DNA of 64,000 nucleotides, from positions 61,172 through 125,171 of the forward strand of contig DHXR01000047.1 in NCBI GenBank assembly GCA_002413785.1, written 5' to 3'. This document shows, piece by piece, positions 1 to 8,400 of this stretch. The notes under the pieces are model-generated. The model searched no databases. It saw only the letters and a program-made list of their open reading frames with translations, and was not told the origin of the DNA. The DNA comes from Mucilaginibacter sp. UBA5151 (GTDB taxonomy: Bacteria; Bacteroidota; Bacteroidia; Sphingobacteriales; Sphingobacteriaceae). Made by a program: the position numbers and the translations under genes. Within the stretch, counting starts at the first letter, position 1; every line of letters starts with the position of its first letter.

Positions 1-218
1 GCCATAATTATAAAAAGCCCTCTTTCGACCTGATAACAGGCAGTGTAGTTTTAGAAGACGGCGTTTGGATTGGGGCCGGGGCTATTGTTAACCAAGGCAT
101 AATTGCCGCCTCACATGCCGTGCTCGCCAGCGGGTCGGTAGCTACTAAAAACCTGGAGGCTTACACCGTTTACCAGGGGAACCCGGCTGTAAAAACCCGT
201 GTACGTACAATAGAATAA
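1..218 (+). CDS. WcaF-like hexapeptide-repeat acetyltransferase, C-terminal part
   Basis: The reading frame is open from the window edge (first full codon at base 3) to TAA at 216-218, so the 5' end lies outside. The 71 visible residues show left-handed beta-helix hexapeptide character (VVLEDGVWIGAGAIV), then AVLASGSVATKNLE and the closing YQGNPAVKTR. The lead-in KKPSFDLITG is typical of the WcaF/colanic-acid-type O-acetyltransferase subgroup, which acetylates exopolysaccharide sugars using acetyl-CoA. The membrane protein starting 55 bases downstream on the same strand could belong to the same polysaccharide locus. The family call is good; the substrate is not determined. Confidence 0.8.
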   Translation, partial: HNYKKPSFDLITGSVVLEDGVWIGAGAIVNQGIIAASHAVLASGSVATKNLEAYTVYQGNPAVKTRVRTIE

Positions 219-272
219 GCTTTTTTGAAATATATAAAATTAGTCTCTTTTTGAAAAAACCAAATTTCAACA

Positions 273-1850
273 ATGCATACCCAAAAAAATAATTCGTATA
301 AACTTATACTGGCAATCGCCGGTTTTGTTGTATTGCTGATGGGTATTACCTTGTTTTTTATCCCTCCTGCTATCTTCACCGATCCGGCCCAGGGTTTCCA
401 GGTATTGCAAAGTATGCAGCTGGGCGGCGGCTTTAATAATTTAGTTAGTCCCGACCAGGGCGATATTTCGAAAAATTACACGCAATTTTTAACGTGGTGG
501 ACCCCCGGTCAATATCTTATACCTTTTTTCTTTAAAATAATTATCGGCCTGAATTTGGGGCGTGGCATAGCAGTAACAGTAACTATCGCCGAGTTTTGTG
601 GTTTAGCAGGGTTTTATTGCTTCTTCAAAAAAATTGGATTTACGCCTCTTATAGCCGCCATCAGCATGGTGTTTATCCTTTGCCAGGAAGCCTTTATGAT
701 ACCGAATGTGTACTATAACGGCGGCGAAATCTTGCTTTTCTCTTTCGAAGGCTGGTTCTTATATGGCTGTATTTCCTTTAAAAGGCCGGGCCTTAAACTG
801 GTTTTATTTGTACTCCTTTCGGGCTTTGCCGGGTTCTTTTTCAAATCTTCCTTTTTATGGATGTATGCCGCCGGTTTATGCTGTTTATGGATTGAGCTTT
901 CTGCAAAAAAACCAGGCCTTGCAAACTGGGTAAAAAAGGCATTATGGGTTGGCGTACCGGCAGCTGTCGCACTTGCTGTAATTTATATATTTTATATTTC
1001 AAAAGGCGAAAGCCCGGTTACTGGCTCAAACGGGTTTAAGCTGACGGCAGAAACATTCAGCTTTCCCTTGGCTTCGCCCATATTATCCGGGTTCTCGGTA
1101 GATGACCTGTTAAACGGATTGATTGATCATATCGGGAAGCCTTTGTTCAGCGCCGAATGGGCTGTCATTATCCTGATATTCGCTGCTTTGCTGAGCGTAG
1201 TACTGATCTTTAATATCATCCGGTACGTACCTGATAATAATTACAGGTTATTCATAGTTGTTTTTTACCTGACAGCCATATTGTTTTTTGGCGTTTCTTA
1301 TTTGCGCCAGCTTGATATTTCGATGGAGTCGAGACATTTTCGGATCATCGGTATTTTAATTGTGCCTGGCCTGATGGTTTGGGTTGCACGGTTTAAGCCG
1401 GTATTCAAATATTTATTCGTGCTGGTGTTTGCGGGAATAGCCATTCACAGTTTCTCTTACTTAATAAACGGCTACAAAGTAAACAACACTTATGCTAAAG
1501 GCACAACAGGCATTGCCCAACCAAATATTGACCAGGCTTCGCTCAATCAGGTATTAAAGATTGACCGGGAAAACCGAAATATCACATTTGTTTTTATTGG
1601 GGATGACATAGGGCTTGAGCTGTTGCATAACCGATATGTTCCTTTACAACCCATAGGCGATGAACTTAAAATTAAAATCGATGATTACAGGTACGAAGGT
1701 TTTGCCGGCCCGCTCTATATTATATTGCCCGAAAGCTACAGGGGCGCAAAAGAGGAAATGATCGTGCAATCTTTCCCGGGATATGCCGGTTTTAATGTTA
1801 CCGTGCTCAGCAAAAATTTTGTCCTGTACGAAGGGTTGAAAAAAAGGTAA
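273..1850 (+). CDS. Polytopic membrane protein, possibly GT-C-type glycosyltransferase
   Basis: A 525-residue protein with about ten to twelve hydrophobic segments spread over the first 400 residues, then a soluble C-terminal domain of about 120 residues. After the first membrane segment comes a long acidic/aromatic loop (residues about 35-75, with DPAQGFQ and FLTWWTPGQYL), the arrangement seen in GT-C fold sugar transferases and polymerases that use lipid-linked donors. No motif fixes a substrate. It follows the WcaF-like gene in the same direction, so a role in surface polysaccharide assembly is an inference from context. The ATG at 273 is the natural start, with a hydrophobic segment immediately after KLILAIAGF. 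Confidence 0.65.
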   Translation: MHTQKNNSYKLILAIAGFVVLLMGITLFFIPPAIFTDPAQGFQVLQSMQLGGGFNNLVSPDQGDISKNYTQFLTWWTPGQYLIPFFFKIIIGLNLGRGIAVTVTIAEFCGLAGFYCFFKKIGFTPLIAAISMVFILCQEAFMIPNVYYNGGEILLFSFEGWFLYGCISFKRPGLKLVLFVLLSGFAGFFFKSSFLWMYAAGLCCLWIELSAKKPGLANWVKKALWVGVPAAVALAVIYIFYISKGESPVTGSNGFKLTAETFSFPLASPILSGFSVDDLLNGLIDHIGKPLFSAEWAVIILIFAALLSVVLIFNIIRYVPDNNYRLFIVVFYLTAILFFGVSYLRQLDISMESRHFRIIGILIVPGLMVWVARFKPVFKYLFVLVFAGIAIHSFSYLINGYKVNNTYAKGTTGIAQPNIDQASLNQVLKIDRENRNITFVFIGDDIGLELLHNRYVPLQPIGDELKIKIDDYRYEGFAGPLYIILPESYRGAKEEMIVQSFPGYAGFNVTVLSKNFVLYEGLKKR

Positions 1851-1963
1851 ATCCTGTTGGTGTTGATGGTGTGAGTAGCCAACGTTCAACCAGCCGGAAT
1901 TTCAAATATCCTGATCATCACCGATTCCGCCTTTTCGCTATCAGGCAATCGTTATTAACTTTC

Positions 1964-2497
1964 CTATTTTTTGGTGCGATAGTATTTATAAATCTTCACC
2001 CCCGCCATCAATAGTATTGATAAAAGAACTATCCCAACTACACCAAAGATCCAACTAACCGTATCCTTAAGTACTGCGAGGAAGACTATGGCGAATAACA
2101 AAATAGTGGCCACTTCATTCCAGATCCGTAATTGGGCCGATGTCCATTTATAGATCCCTTTAGCCATTTGCTTCATTTTATTTTGACAGATAAAATGATA
2201 AACCAGCAAGCCAATAACAAAAGAAAGTTTAATATGCATCCAGGGTTGCTGTAACCAGGCAGGCACCAGGATAAGCATGGTTATTCCCGCCGCTACAACA
2301 ATAACCATGGAGGGCACAGTAATAATATACCAAAGCTTACGCTCCATCAGTTCGAACTGGTCTGATAAGATTTTACGGTCGGGTTCGGGTTTTTCCTGCG
2401 CTTCGGTATGGTAAATAAACAGGCGCACCATGTAAAACAGCCCTGCAAACCAGCAGACTACGAAGATGATATGTATGGAAAGAATGTATTGGTACAT
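1964..2497 (-). CDS. hemJ: Protoporphyrinogen IX oxidase HemJ
   Basis: A 177-residue four- to five-helix membrane protein of the HemJ (UPF0093/CopD-like) family. HemJ oxidises protoporphyrinogen IX to protoporphyrin IX, the penultimate step of protoporphyrin-dependent heme synthesis. The N-terminus carries the family signature: His9, then WFAGLFYMVRLFIYH. ERKLWYIITVPSM and the WMHIKLSF segment follow, and the length is normal. Its place immediately after hemE on the minus strand supports the assignment. A 46-bp palindrome separates the two genes, with only 13 bases left before the hemJ ATG. The distantly related CopD copper proteins are excluded by the specific AGLFYMVRLF motif and by context. 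Confidence 0.9.
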   Translation of the reverse strand: MYQYILSIHIIFVVCWFAGLFYMVRLFIYHTEAQEKPEPDRKILSDQFELMERKLWYIITVPSMVIVVAAGITMLILVPAWLQQPWMHIKLSFVIGLLVYHFICQNKMKQMAKGIYKWTSAQLRIWNEVATILLFAIVFLAVLKDTVSWIFGVVGIVLLSILLMAGVKIYKYYRTKK

Positions 2498-2510
2498 ATT
2501 TTATTTTTTT

Positions 2511-2556
2511 GTCATTGCGAGGCATCCCGATAGCTATCTGGATGCCTCGCAATGAC
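2511..2556. repeat. 46-bp REP-like palindrome, copy 1
   Basis: Two 17-base arms (GTCATTGCGAGGCATCC and its exact complement) flank a 12-base centre that is itself nearly palindromic (cgatagctatct). It lies between the hemE stop and the hemJ start. A second 46-bp copy is at 43896-43941, and the central core recurs at 27666-27686. The form fits a dispersed bacterial REP-like element. Confidence 0.8.
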
Positions 2557-2557
2557 A

Positions 2558-3583
2558 TTAATTTCTATACTCTTTAATAACTTCTACCGCATACTTCACA
2601 TTATCAAATGGTATATCGGGCATAATGCCATGACCTAAGTTAAAAATAAATCCCTTTTCATCCTTCATGCGGTCGAAAAGACGGTAAATTCTTTCTTTTA
2701 TCACCTTTTTATCTGCATACAAAATATGCGGGTCGAGGTTGCCCTGAACCGCGATACCGTCAGGCAAACGTTTTTTGATATCCAGCAGGTCAACATTCCA
2801 GTCGATAGAAATTACATCGGGTTTCGCTTCCGCCATTAAAGGAGCAAAAACAGAACTTCCCTTGCAAAATGATATAACAGGAATATCTTTCCGGTTCAGT
2901 TTGCTGATGATCTCACAAATGTACCTATGCGAAAATTCTTTATAGTCGTCCCACGCCAGCGCCTGTGCCCAGCTGTCGAATATTTGCACTGCGTTTACCC
3001 CGGCTGCAATTTGCAGATTTAAATAATCCGCAGTCACGGTCGCTATTTTTGATAACAGCTGATGTGCCAGCTCGGGCTCATTGTGGAGCATCAGCTTGGT
3101 TAGCTTAAAATCTTTTGATGATCCGCCCTCAACCAGGTAACTCATCACAGTGAAAGGCGCACCTGCAAAACCAATGAGCGGGACGCGGCCATTCAGCCTT
3201 TGCTGAATAACTTTAATAGCATCGGCTACATATTGCAGTTTGTGTACAACCCCGGTATCCAGTTTGTCAATATCAGCTTTGGTACGCACCGGGTTGGCGA
3301 ATTTGGGGCCTACACCCTGGCTAAAACTTAAATTGCCGCCCATGGCTTCGGCGGTAACCAATATATCCGAAAATAAAATGGCTGCGTCAACCCCGACCAA
3401 ATCAACCGGCAACATGGTAACATCGGCGGCTATTTCGGGTGTTTTGCACATTTCAAGGAAAGAATATTTGTTTTTTATATCCCAGTATTCTTTCATAAAC
3501 CGGCCTGCCTGGCGCATCATCCATACCGGCGGGCGATCTGTTTTCTCTGAAAATGCGGCTTTAATTAATAACGAATTTCTCAT
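2558..3583 (-). CDS. hemE: Uroporphyrinogen decarboxylase
   Basis: HemE removes the four acetate carboxyls of uroporphyrinogen III to give coproporphyrinogen III in the cytoplasm. The 341 residues include the N-terminal RPPVWMMRQAGRF signature with the substrate-binding Arg, GFAGAPFTVMSYLVEGG, the conserved FDSWA segment and a late GNLDP. The ATG at 3583 gives MRNSLLIKAA, the usual family start. The frame can be extended only to a TTG at 3601 inside an intergenic hairpin, so I prefer the ATG. It sits between a TPR membrane protein and hemJ in the minus-strand heme cluster. Confidence 0.95.
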   Translation of the reverse strand: MRNSLLIKAAFSEKTDRPPVWMMRQAGRFMKEYWDIKNKYSFLEMCKTPEIAADVTMLPVDLVGVDAAILFSDILVTAEAMGGNLSFSQGVGPKFANPVRTKADIDKLDTGVVHKLQYVADAIKVIQQRLNGRVPLIGFAGAPFTVMSYLVEGGSSKDFKLTKLMLHNEPELAHQLLSKIATVTADYLNLQIAAGVNAVQIFDSWAQALAWDDYKEFSHRYICEIISKLNRKDIPVISFCKGSSVFAPLMAEAKPDVISIDWNVDLLDIKKRLPDGIAVQGNLDPHILYADKKVIKERIYRLFDRMKDEKGFIFNLGHGIMPDIPFDNVKYAVEVIKEYRN

Positions 3584-3593
3584 ATAGTTATGG

Positions 3594-3663
3594 AGAGTCA
3601 AGAGCCAGGAATCAAGAGCCAGGATTTAATTTTCCTGATTCTTGATTCTTGTCTCCTGACTCT
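3594..3663. repeat. Low-complexity intergenic hairpin (AATCAAGAGCCAGG words)
   Basis: Arms of 31 bases (3594-3624 and 3633-3663) pair at 26 of 31 positions around an 8-base loop. Each arm is itself built from short near-repeats of the words CAAGA and CCAGGA. The right arm overlaps the stop codon of the TPR gene and the left arm reaches the hemE leader. Confidence 0.75.
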
Positions 3664-4189
3664 ATTTTGTGTGTTTCTTTATTTCCTGGTGAAGGCGGTT
3701 AATTACATCCTTCATTTTGGCGTTTATTTTCTCCTGGTGTTTTTCAGTAAGTTGTAAATAAGCTTCGGCCTTGTCGTAATTACCCTGCCTGATGCTGATA
3801 TTGGCCACATGTACCAGCGCAGCTACGTGATCGTTAACCGAGCGTAAAGGGTATTGTGCGGCAAGTTCGTAATGTTTCCCGGCATCTTCAAAATCCTGTT
3901 TTTGCAGGCAAATGCCCCCCATCAGGTACTCATAATAGCCGCGGCGGTTTTTCCTGAGCCATTCCGGTTTAAATATTTCCCGCAAGGCACGCCCGGCCCG
4001 GTCATATTCTTTATGGTGAAAATATCTTGCTGCCACAACAAGTGTTCCCGACCTGAAATAATCCCAGGCAAGCAAAATAATGAACATCAGCGCAACAGAA
4101 GCAAACTCATAAAGACGCAGGTTCACCAATATCGTTAGCGATAGCAAAAATATGGTGCCAATGAATAAACGTATCTTATTGGTAAACAT
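3662..4189 (-). CDS. Membrane-anchored TPR-like protein
   Basis: A 175-residue protein with two hydrophobic helices near the N-terminus (residues about 7-45), then a soluble alpha-helical part with TPR-like repeats: EYLMGGICLQKQDFEDAGKHYELA and VHVANISIRQGNYDKAEAYL. No enzyme motif is visible. The start codon overlaps the stop of the upstream response regulator by one base (TAATG arrangement), which suggests translational coupling. It may therefore act with the two-component system or as a membrane scaffold in the heme cluster. The specific function is unknown. Confidence 0.75.
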   Translation of the reverse strand: MFTNKIRLFIGTIFLLSLTILVNLRLYEFASVALMFIILLAWDYFRSGTLVVAARYFHHKEYDRAGRALREIFKPEWLRKNRRGYYEYLMGGICLQKQDFEDAGKHYELAAQYPLRSVNDHVAALVHVANISIRQGNYDKAEAYLQLTEKHQEKINAKMKDVINRLHQEIKKHTK

Positions 4190-4896
4190 TAATGCTGGTT
4201 ATCAGTAAATTTATAACCCACACCACGTATTGAGTGAAAATAAACAGGGTTTTTGGGATCCGGTTCGAAATACTTACGGAAGGTTAAGATGAAATTATCA
4301 ATGGTACGGGTTGAGGGATAAACATCATAATTCCACACGGTTTCTAAAATCTGCTCACGCGACACGGCATCATTTCTGCGTTCAATAAGCAGCTTTAACA
4401 GCATGGTTTCTTTTTTGGTGAGCGGAGTGACAGAGCCGTCGCCGTTTACCAGTTCGAAAGAGTTGAAATGTATGGTTTTGTCGCCGATCCTGTAGCTGTT
4501 GAACTCTTTAAGTTCATCGCCCTTCAGACTGCGTTTAACCAGATTATTTACCCTCAGTATCAATTCTTCCAGGTTAAACGGTTTGGTGAGGTAATCATCT
4601 GCGCCTTTCTTTAAGCCCGAAATTTTATCTTCATTTGTGTTTTTGGCTGTCAAAAACATGATGGGCACTTCCGAATTCTCCAGGCGGATAGTTTCAGCAA
4701 CTACAAAGCCATCAATTTCGGGCATCATAACATCCAGTATCACCAGGTTAAAACGTTCCTCTTTAAATAGCTGTAAGGCCTTCTTGCCATTTGTGGCGGT
4801 TGATACCTTATAGCCCTCAAGCTCAAGGTTAAGTTTTATAGCTTCCAAAAGATGATCTTCATCTTCGGCTAACAGAATCCTTTTTTTGTTTTGCAT
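4189..4896 (-). CDS. OmpR-family response regulator
   Basis: A 235-residue DNA-binding response regulator. The receiver domain (residues 1-120) has the acidic pocket AEDED, phosphoacceptor Asp55 in VILDVMMP, a Thr in FLTAK and the conserved Lys in YLTKPF. The C-terminal winged helix (about 135-232) has LTKKETMLLKLL and the recognition-helix region STRTIDNFILTFRKYF, ending in RGVGYKF. It follows the histidine kinase by 38 bases and is coupled to the TPR protein. The pair lies inside the heme cluster, so control of heme genes is plausible but is only inferred from context. Confidence 0.92.
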   Translation of the reverse strand: MQNKKRILLAEDEDHLLEAIKLNLELEGYKVSTATNGKKALQLFKEERFNLVILDVMMPEIDGFVVAETIRLENSEVPIMFLTAKNTNEDKISGLKKGADDYLTKPFNLEELILRVNNLVKRSLKGDELKEFNSYRIGDKTIHFNSFELVNGDGSVTPLTKKETMLLKLLIERRNDAVSREQILETVWNYDVYPSTRTIDNFILTFRKYFEPDPKNPVYFHSIRGVGYKFTDNQH

Positions 4897-4934
4897 GATA
4901 TAATTAATTAATTAATGCACGAATTTTCACGATT

Positions 4935-5804
4935 CTAATCAAATATTACTTCAAATATACTACCTGTAGGGCGGTTATCTTTCACCTTTATGCTTGCCTG
5001 GTGCTTATCCAATACTTCTTTTACAATATAAAGACCTAAACCTGTACCTTTTGTATTCCGGGTATCCTCGCTGCCCACTCTGTAGAACTTGTCGAAAATA
5101 CGGTTTTTCTCCTGGTCAGCGATTCCAATGCCATGATCAGCCACCTGTAAAAACACCCTGCCATCCTTTAAAAACAATTTTACACCTACGGTTTCACATG
5201 GCCCCGAATATTTAATGGCATTTTCAATCAGATTGGTAACCACCGATGTTAAGGCAAACTTATCGCCGGTAATCTCAACTTTAGGCTCAATTTCAGCATC
5301 AATGATCTGCTGGTTGCTTTCGCATTTGCTGAGCTGCAAACGGTTTACAATGCTGTCAACCAATACCGAAAGATTGAATTTGGCTTTTGGAAAAGTATAA
5401 GACTGGTTATCAATTTTTGAGGCTAAAAGCATGTTTTCAACCATATCATCCAACCGCTCAATATCCATTAAGGATTTCCCGATAAAATCAAGGGTTTGCT
5501 CTTTGGTAAGATCTCTTTTTTGAATGGTTTGTAAAAGTATTTTGATAGATGCCAGGGGCGATTTGAGTTCGTGGGTTACCGATAGCAGGAAATTTCTTTT
5601 TTGTTCCTGTAGCTTACGTTCCCTCATAATCGACTTGTGCAGCCAGTATGCGCCTACAAAAAAAACAAAAATGAATATTGACCCTTCGCCCATAATCATT
5701 CCCAGGCTGCTGGGCATGAGCTTAGCCAGCAGATAGCCCCACCAAACTAATTCAGTTAGCGCATAAATGATGAGCGCGTAGAATATGATGAATGTTCTTC
5801 TCAT
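4935..5804 (-). CDS. Sensor histidine kinase without a large sensor domain
   Basis: A 289-residue kinase. Two closely spaced membrane helices (residues about 5-28 and 34-55) leave almost no periplasmic sensor. HisKA follows with the phosphoacceptor His78 in SVTHELKSPLAS. HATPase_c has the N box NLIENAIKYS, the G1 box DHGIGIA and the G2 box GTGLGLYIVK. A kinase of this build probably senses a signal within the membrane or through a partner. It lies between hemL and its cognate regulator, downstream of a palindromic spacer. Confidence 0.92.
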   Translation of the reverse strand: MRRTFIIFYALIIYALTELVWWGYLLAKLMPSSLGMIMGEGSIFIFVFFVGAYWLHKSIMRERKLQEQKRNFLLSVTHELKSPLASIKILLQTIQKRDLTKEQTLDFIGKSLMDIERLDDMVENMLLASKIDNQSYTFPKAKFNLSVLVDSIVNRLQLSKCESNQQIIDAEIEPKVEITGDKFALTSVVTNLIENAIKYSGPCETVGVKLFLKDGRVFLQVADHGIGIADQEKNRIFDKFYRVGSEDTRNTKGTGLGLYIVKEVLDKHQASIKVKDNRPTGSIFEVIFD

Positions 5805-5826
5805 GCCAGTTTGCTGTTAATTTTAG

Positions 5827-5887
5827 TTTGCGGTTGGCAGTTTGCGGTTGGCAGGTTTGTTAACTGCAAACTGGCAACTGCCAACTG
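5827..5887. repeat. Low-complexity intergenic hairpin (GCGGTTGGCAGTTT words)
   Basis: The left arm has two tandem copies of the word TTTGCGGTTGGCAG (5827-5854). The right arm (5864-5887) is CTGCAAACTGGCAACTGCC plus a tail, complementary with a few mismatches. It fills the 85-base space between hemL and the histidine kinase gene. Confidence 0.75.
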
Positions 5888-5889
5888 AA

Positions 5890-7257
5890 TTACTTCCCCC
5901 CAAACACCACCTCCAAACTATCAAATATAGCACGTTTTGCTTTTTCAAGGTCTATTTTTGTATGGGCAGATGAAATAAACCCAACCTCGTAGCCTGAAGG
6001 TCCAAGATAAACGCCCCTGTTCAATAACTCGCGGTGTAATTTTTTAAACAATTCCATGCTTGATGCATCTATTTCATCGGCCCGGCGGATTGCTTCCTGG
6101 TCAGTAAAAGCAAACCAGAAAATAGAGCCGATGCTGAATACTTTGAATTTATAGTTACGCGCCGTTGCAAATCTTTGTATAGCCGAAACAAATTCTTCCG
6201 TCTTTTTATCCAGGTCGCGGTAAAAATTTGAGCGCAGCAGCTCGGTTAGCTGCGCTATGCCGGCCGCCATAGCCACCGGGTTGCCCGATAAGGTGCCGCC
6301 CTGGTAAACCCCGCCGTCGGGCGATACATGGGCCATGATCTCAACGGAAGATCCGTAGGCGCCAACTGGAAGGCCGCCGCCGATAATTTTGCCGTAGGTA
6401 AGTATGTCGGGTTTTATATCGTAATAAGCAGCCGCGCCTTCAAAACCTACCCTGAAACCGGATATTACTTCATCAAATATCAGCAGCGTGCCGTTTTGGG
6501 TACATATTTCGCGAAGGAATTGCAGGTACGCTTTTTCCTGTAATAACAAACCGTTATTTGCCGGTACCGGTTCAATAATGATGGCTGCAATTTGTCCTTT
6601 AAATTCGTCAAAGGCGGCTTCAATGGCTTTTTTGTCGTTTAGGGCGACAACAATCGTTTCATCAGCAAATGATTTTGGCACGCCTGCCGATGACGTTTCG
6701 CCAAAAGTTACCAGGCCTGAACCTGCTTTTACCAGCAATGAATCGCTATGGCCGTGGTAGCAGCCTTCAAATTTTAAGATCTTATCGCGTTTGGTATAGC
6801 CCCTGGCCAGCCTGATGGCCGACATCACCGCTTCGGTGCCGGAGCTTACAAAACGCATTTTTTCAATAAGCTTATTGTTTTTGAGGATGAGTTCGGCCAG
6901 CTCATTTTCAAGCGCAGTAGGCGCGCCGAATGACATGCCGTTTTGCATCACCTCAATTACCTTTTCGCGTACCTTAGGATGGTTATGCCCAAGGATCAGC
7001 GGCCCCCAGGAGCAGCAAAAATCAATAAACTGGTTGCCATCAGCATCCCATAACTGGCTGCCATCGCCCTTTTCAATAAAAAGCGGCGTACCATACACCG
7101 ATTTAAACGCCCTAACCGGCGAGTTTACCCCACCCGGGAAATAGGTTTTTGCCTTTTCGTACAGTTCAGCAGATTTTTCCCTGCAAATATCCGGCTTACC
7201 GGTAGTATTTACCGGTTCCGATTCCACTGAAAACATTTTTTTAAATGAATTTATCAT
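5890..7257 (-). CDS. hemL: Glutamate-1-semialdehyde 2,1-aminomutase
   Basis: This PLP-dependent class III aminotransferase-fold enzyme converts glutamate-1-semialdehyde to 5-aminolevulinate in the C5 pathway. The start region YFPGGVNSPVRAF, the PLP lysine in TYGKIIGGGLPVGAYG (near residue 291) and SSGTEAVMSAIRLARG are all present. At 455 residues it is about 25 longer than typical because of the N-terminal extension MINSFKKMFSVESEP. An ATG at 7236 would remove only seven residues, so a short extension remains with either start. It follows hemB by 45 bases, probably in the same transcript. Confidence 0.95.
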   Translation of the reverse strand: MINSFKKMFSVESEPVNTTGKPDICREKSAELYEKAKTYFPGGVNSPVRAFKSVYGTPLFIEKGDGSQLWDADGNQFIDFCCSWGPLILGHNHPKVREKVIEVMQNGMSFGAPTALENELAELILKNNKLIEKMRFVSSGTEAVMSAIRLARGYTKRDKILKFEGCYHGHSDSLLVKAGSGLVTFGETSSAGVPKSFADETIVVALNDKKAIEAAFDEFKGQIAAIIIEPVPANNGLLLQEKAYLQFLREICTQNGTLLIFDEVISGFRVGFEGAAAYYDIKPDILTYGKIIGGGLPVGAYGSSVEIMAHVSPDGGVYQGGTLSGNPVAMAAGIAQLTELLRSNFYRDLDKKTEEFVSAIQRFATARNYKFKVFSIGSIFWFAFTDQEAIRRADEIDASSMELFKKLHRELLNRGVYLGPSGYEVGFISSAHTKIDLEKAKRAIFDSLEVVFGGK

Positions 7258-7302
7258 CCTCTATATCTTATTTTCGAGATTTAACTTATCTCTAATCTCT
7301 AA

Positions 7303-8274
7303 CTACAGCCATTTATTCTCCAGCACTTCCTTAGCATGATAAGTTAATATCGCGCTTGCTCCTGCACGGCGTATGCCGGTAAGCACTTCGGTGATGGCGC
7401 GCTGCTCATTTAGCCAGCCGCGTTGTATGGCTGCTTTCACCATTGCGTATTCGCCGCTTACATTGTAAGCGGCAACAGGCAGCTGCGTGTTGTCTTTTAT
7501 TATTTTAATAATATCAAGATAAGGCAACGCGGGCTTTACCATTAAAAAATCAGCCCCTTCCACTTCATCCAGGCGGGCTTCCAGTAATGCCTCCTGCTGG
7601 TTGGCGGGGTTCATCTGGTAGGTTTTTTTATCTCCGAATTTCGGTGCAGAATTTAATGCATCCCTGAACGGTCCGTAAAATGCACTCGCATACTTTGCCG
7701 AGTACGACATGATGGACACATTGGTAAACTTATTTTCATCAAGCACTTTGCGGATATAGCCCACACGTCCATCCATCATATCCGAAGGTGCTATAATATC
7801 TGCACCGCATTGTGCATGTGCCAGGGCCATTTTGCCCAGGATCTCCAGCGTTTCGTCATTCAAAATCTCACCATTCTCCACAATACCATCGTGCCCGTCG
7901 CTGCTGTAGGGGTCCATAGCTACATCGGTAATCACACAGGCTTCGGGGAAATTCTTTTTCACCTCGCGGATGGCACGCAAATAAAGGCTCTGCTCCCTGT
8001 GACTTTCGGTTGCGTATTTGTCTTTTAACGATTCATCAATATTAGGGAACAGGTCAAATGAATTTAAACCCAGCTTTAAGCAGCTTTCGATTTCGCGCAG
8101 CAGGTTATCAATAGAATACCGGAAGATGCCCGGCATAGACGATACCTCGGTTTTTTGAAAAGTTCCGTCAACTATAAACAGCGGGAATATCAAATTTGCC
8201 GCGCTGACGTGGGTTTCCTGCACCATCTGGCGGATAACTTCACTTTTTCGGTTTCTTCGTGGTCGTTGTAGCAT
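7303..8274 (-). CDS. hemB: Delta-aminolevulinic acid dehydratase (porphobilinogen synthase)
   Basis: HemB condenses two 5-aminolevulinates to porphobilinogen. The 323-residue TIM-barrel protein has both active-site lysines: in SYSAKYASAFYGPFR (near 193) and the Schiff-base lysine in FLMVKPALPYLD (near 246). The metal-site segment reads DVAMDPYSSDGHDG, the aspartate-rich type. The cysteines that bind catalytic zinc in the other class are replaced by Ala and Asp, so a magnesium-type enzyme is predicted. RNRKSEVIRQMVQE at the N-terminus and the ATG at 8274 fit the family. The order hemC-hemD, hemB, hemL on one strand suggests an operon. Confidence 0.95.
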   Translation of the reverse strand: MLQRPRRNRKSEVIRQMVQETHVSAANLIFPLFIVDGTFQKTEVSSMPGIFRYSIDNLLREIESCLKLGLNSFDLFPNIDESLKDKYATESHREQSLYLRAIREVKKNFPEACVITDVAMDPYSSDGHDGIVENGEILNDETLEILGKMALAHAQCGADIIAPSDMMDGRVGYIRKVLDENKFTNVSIMSYSAKYASAFYGPFRDALNSAPKFGDKKTYQMNPANQQEALLEARLDEVEGADFLMVKPALPYLDIIKIIKDNTQLPVAAYNVSGEYAMVKAAIQRGWLNEQRAITEVLTGIRRAGASAILTYHAKEVLENKWL

Positions 8275-8277
8275 TGT

Positions 8278-8400
8278 TAGTTCATAGTTAATAGTTCATG
8301 GTTCATGGCTGTAGTTTGGTTCCTTGTTCACAGTAATGGTTAAAATCGCATGATCCATTGCCAATCTTACTATGAACTATGAACCATCAACTATGAACCA
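8278..8400. repeat. Low-complexity hairpin (TAGTTCATAGTTCATGG words)
   Basis: The left arm (8278-8308) and right arm (8369-8400) are complementary blocks built from repeated TAGTTCAT / ATGAACTA words, separated by about 60 bases. The right arm runs into the 3' end of the hemC-hemD gene and supplies its last codons and stop. Confidence 0.75.
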
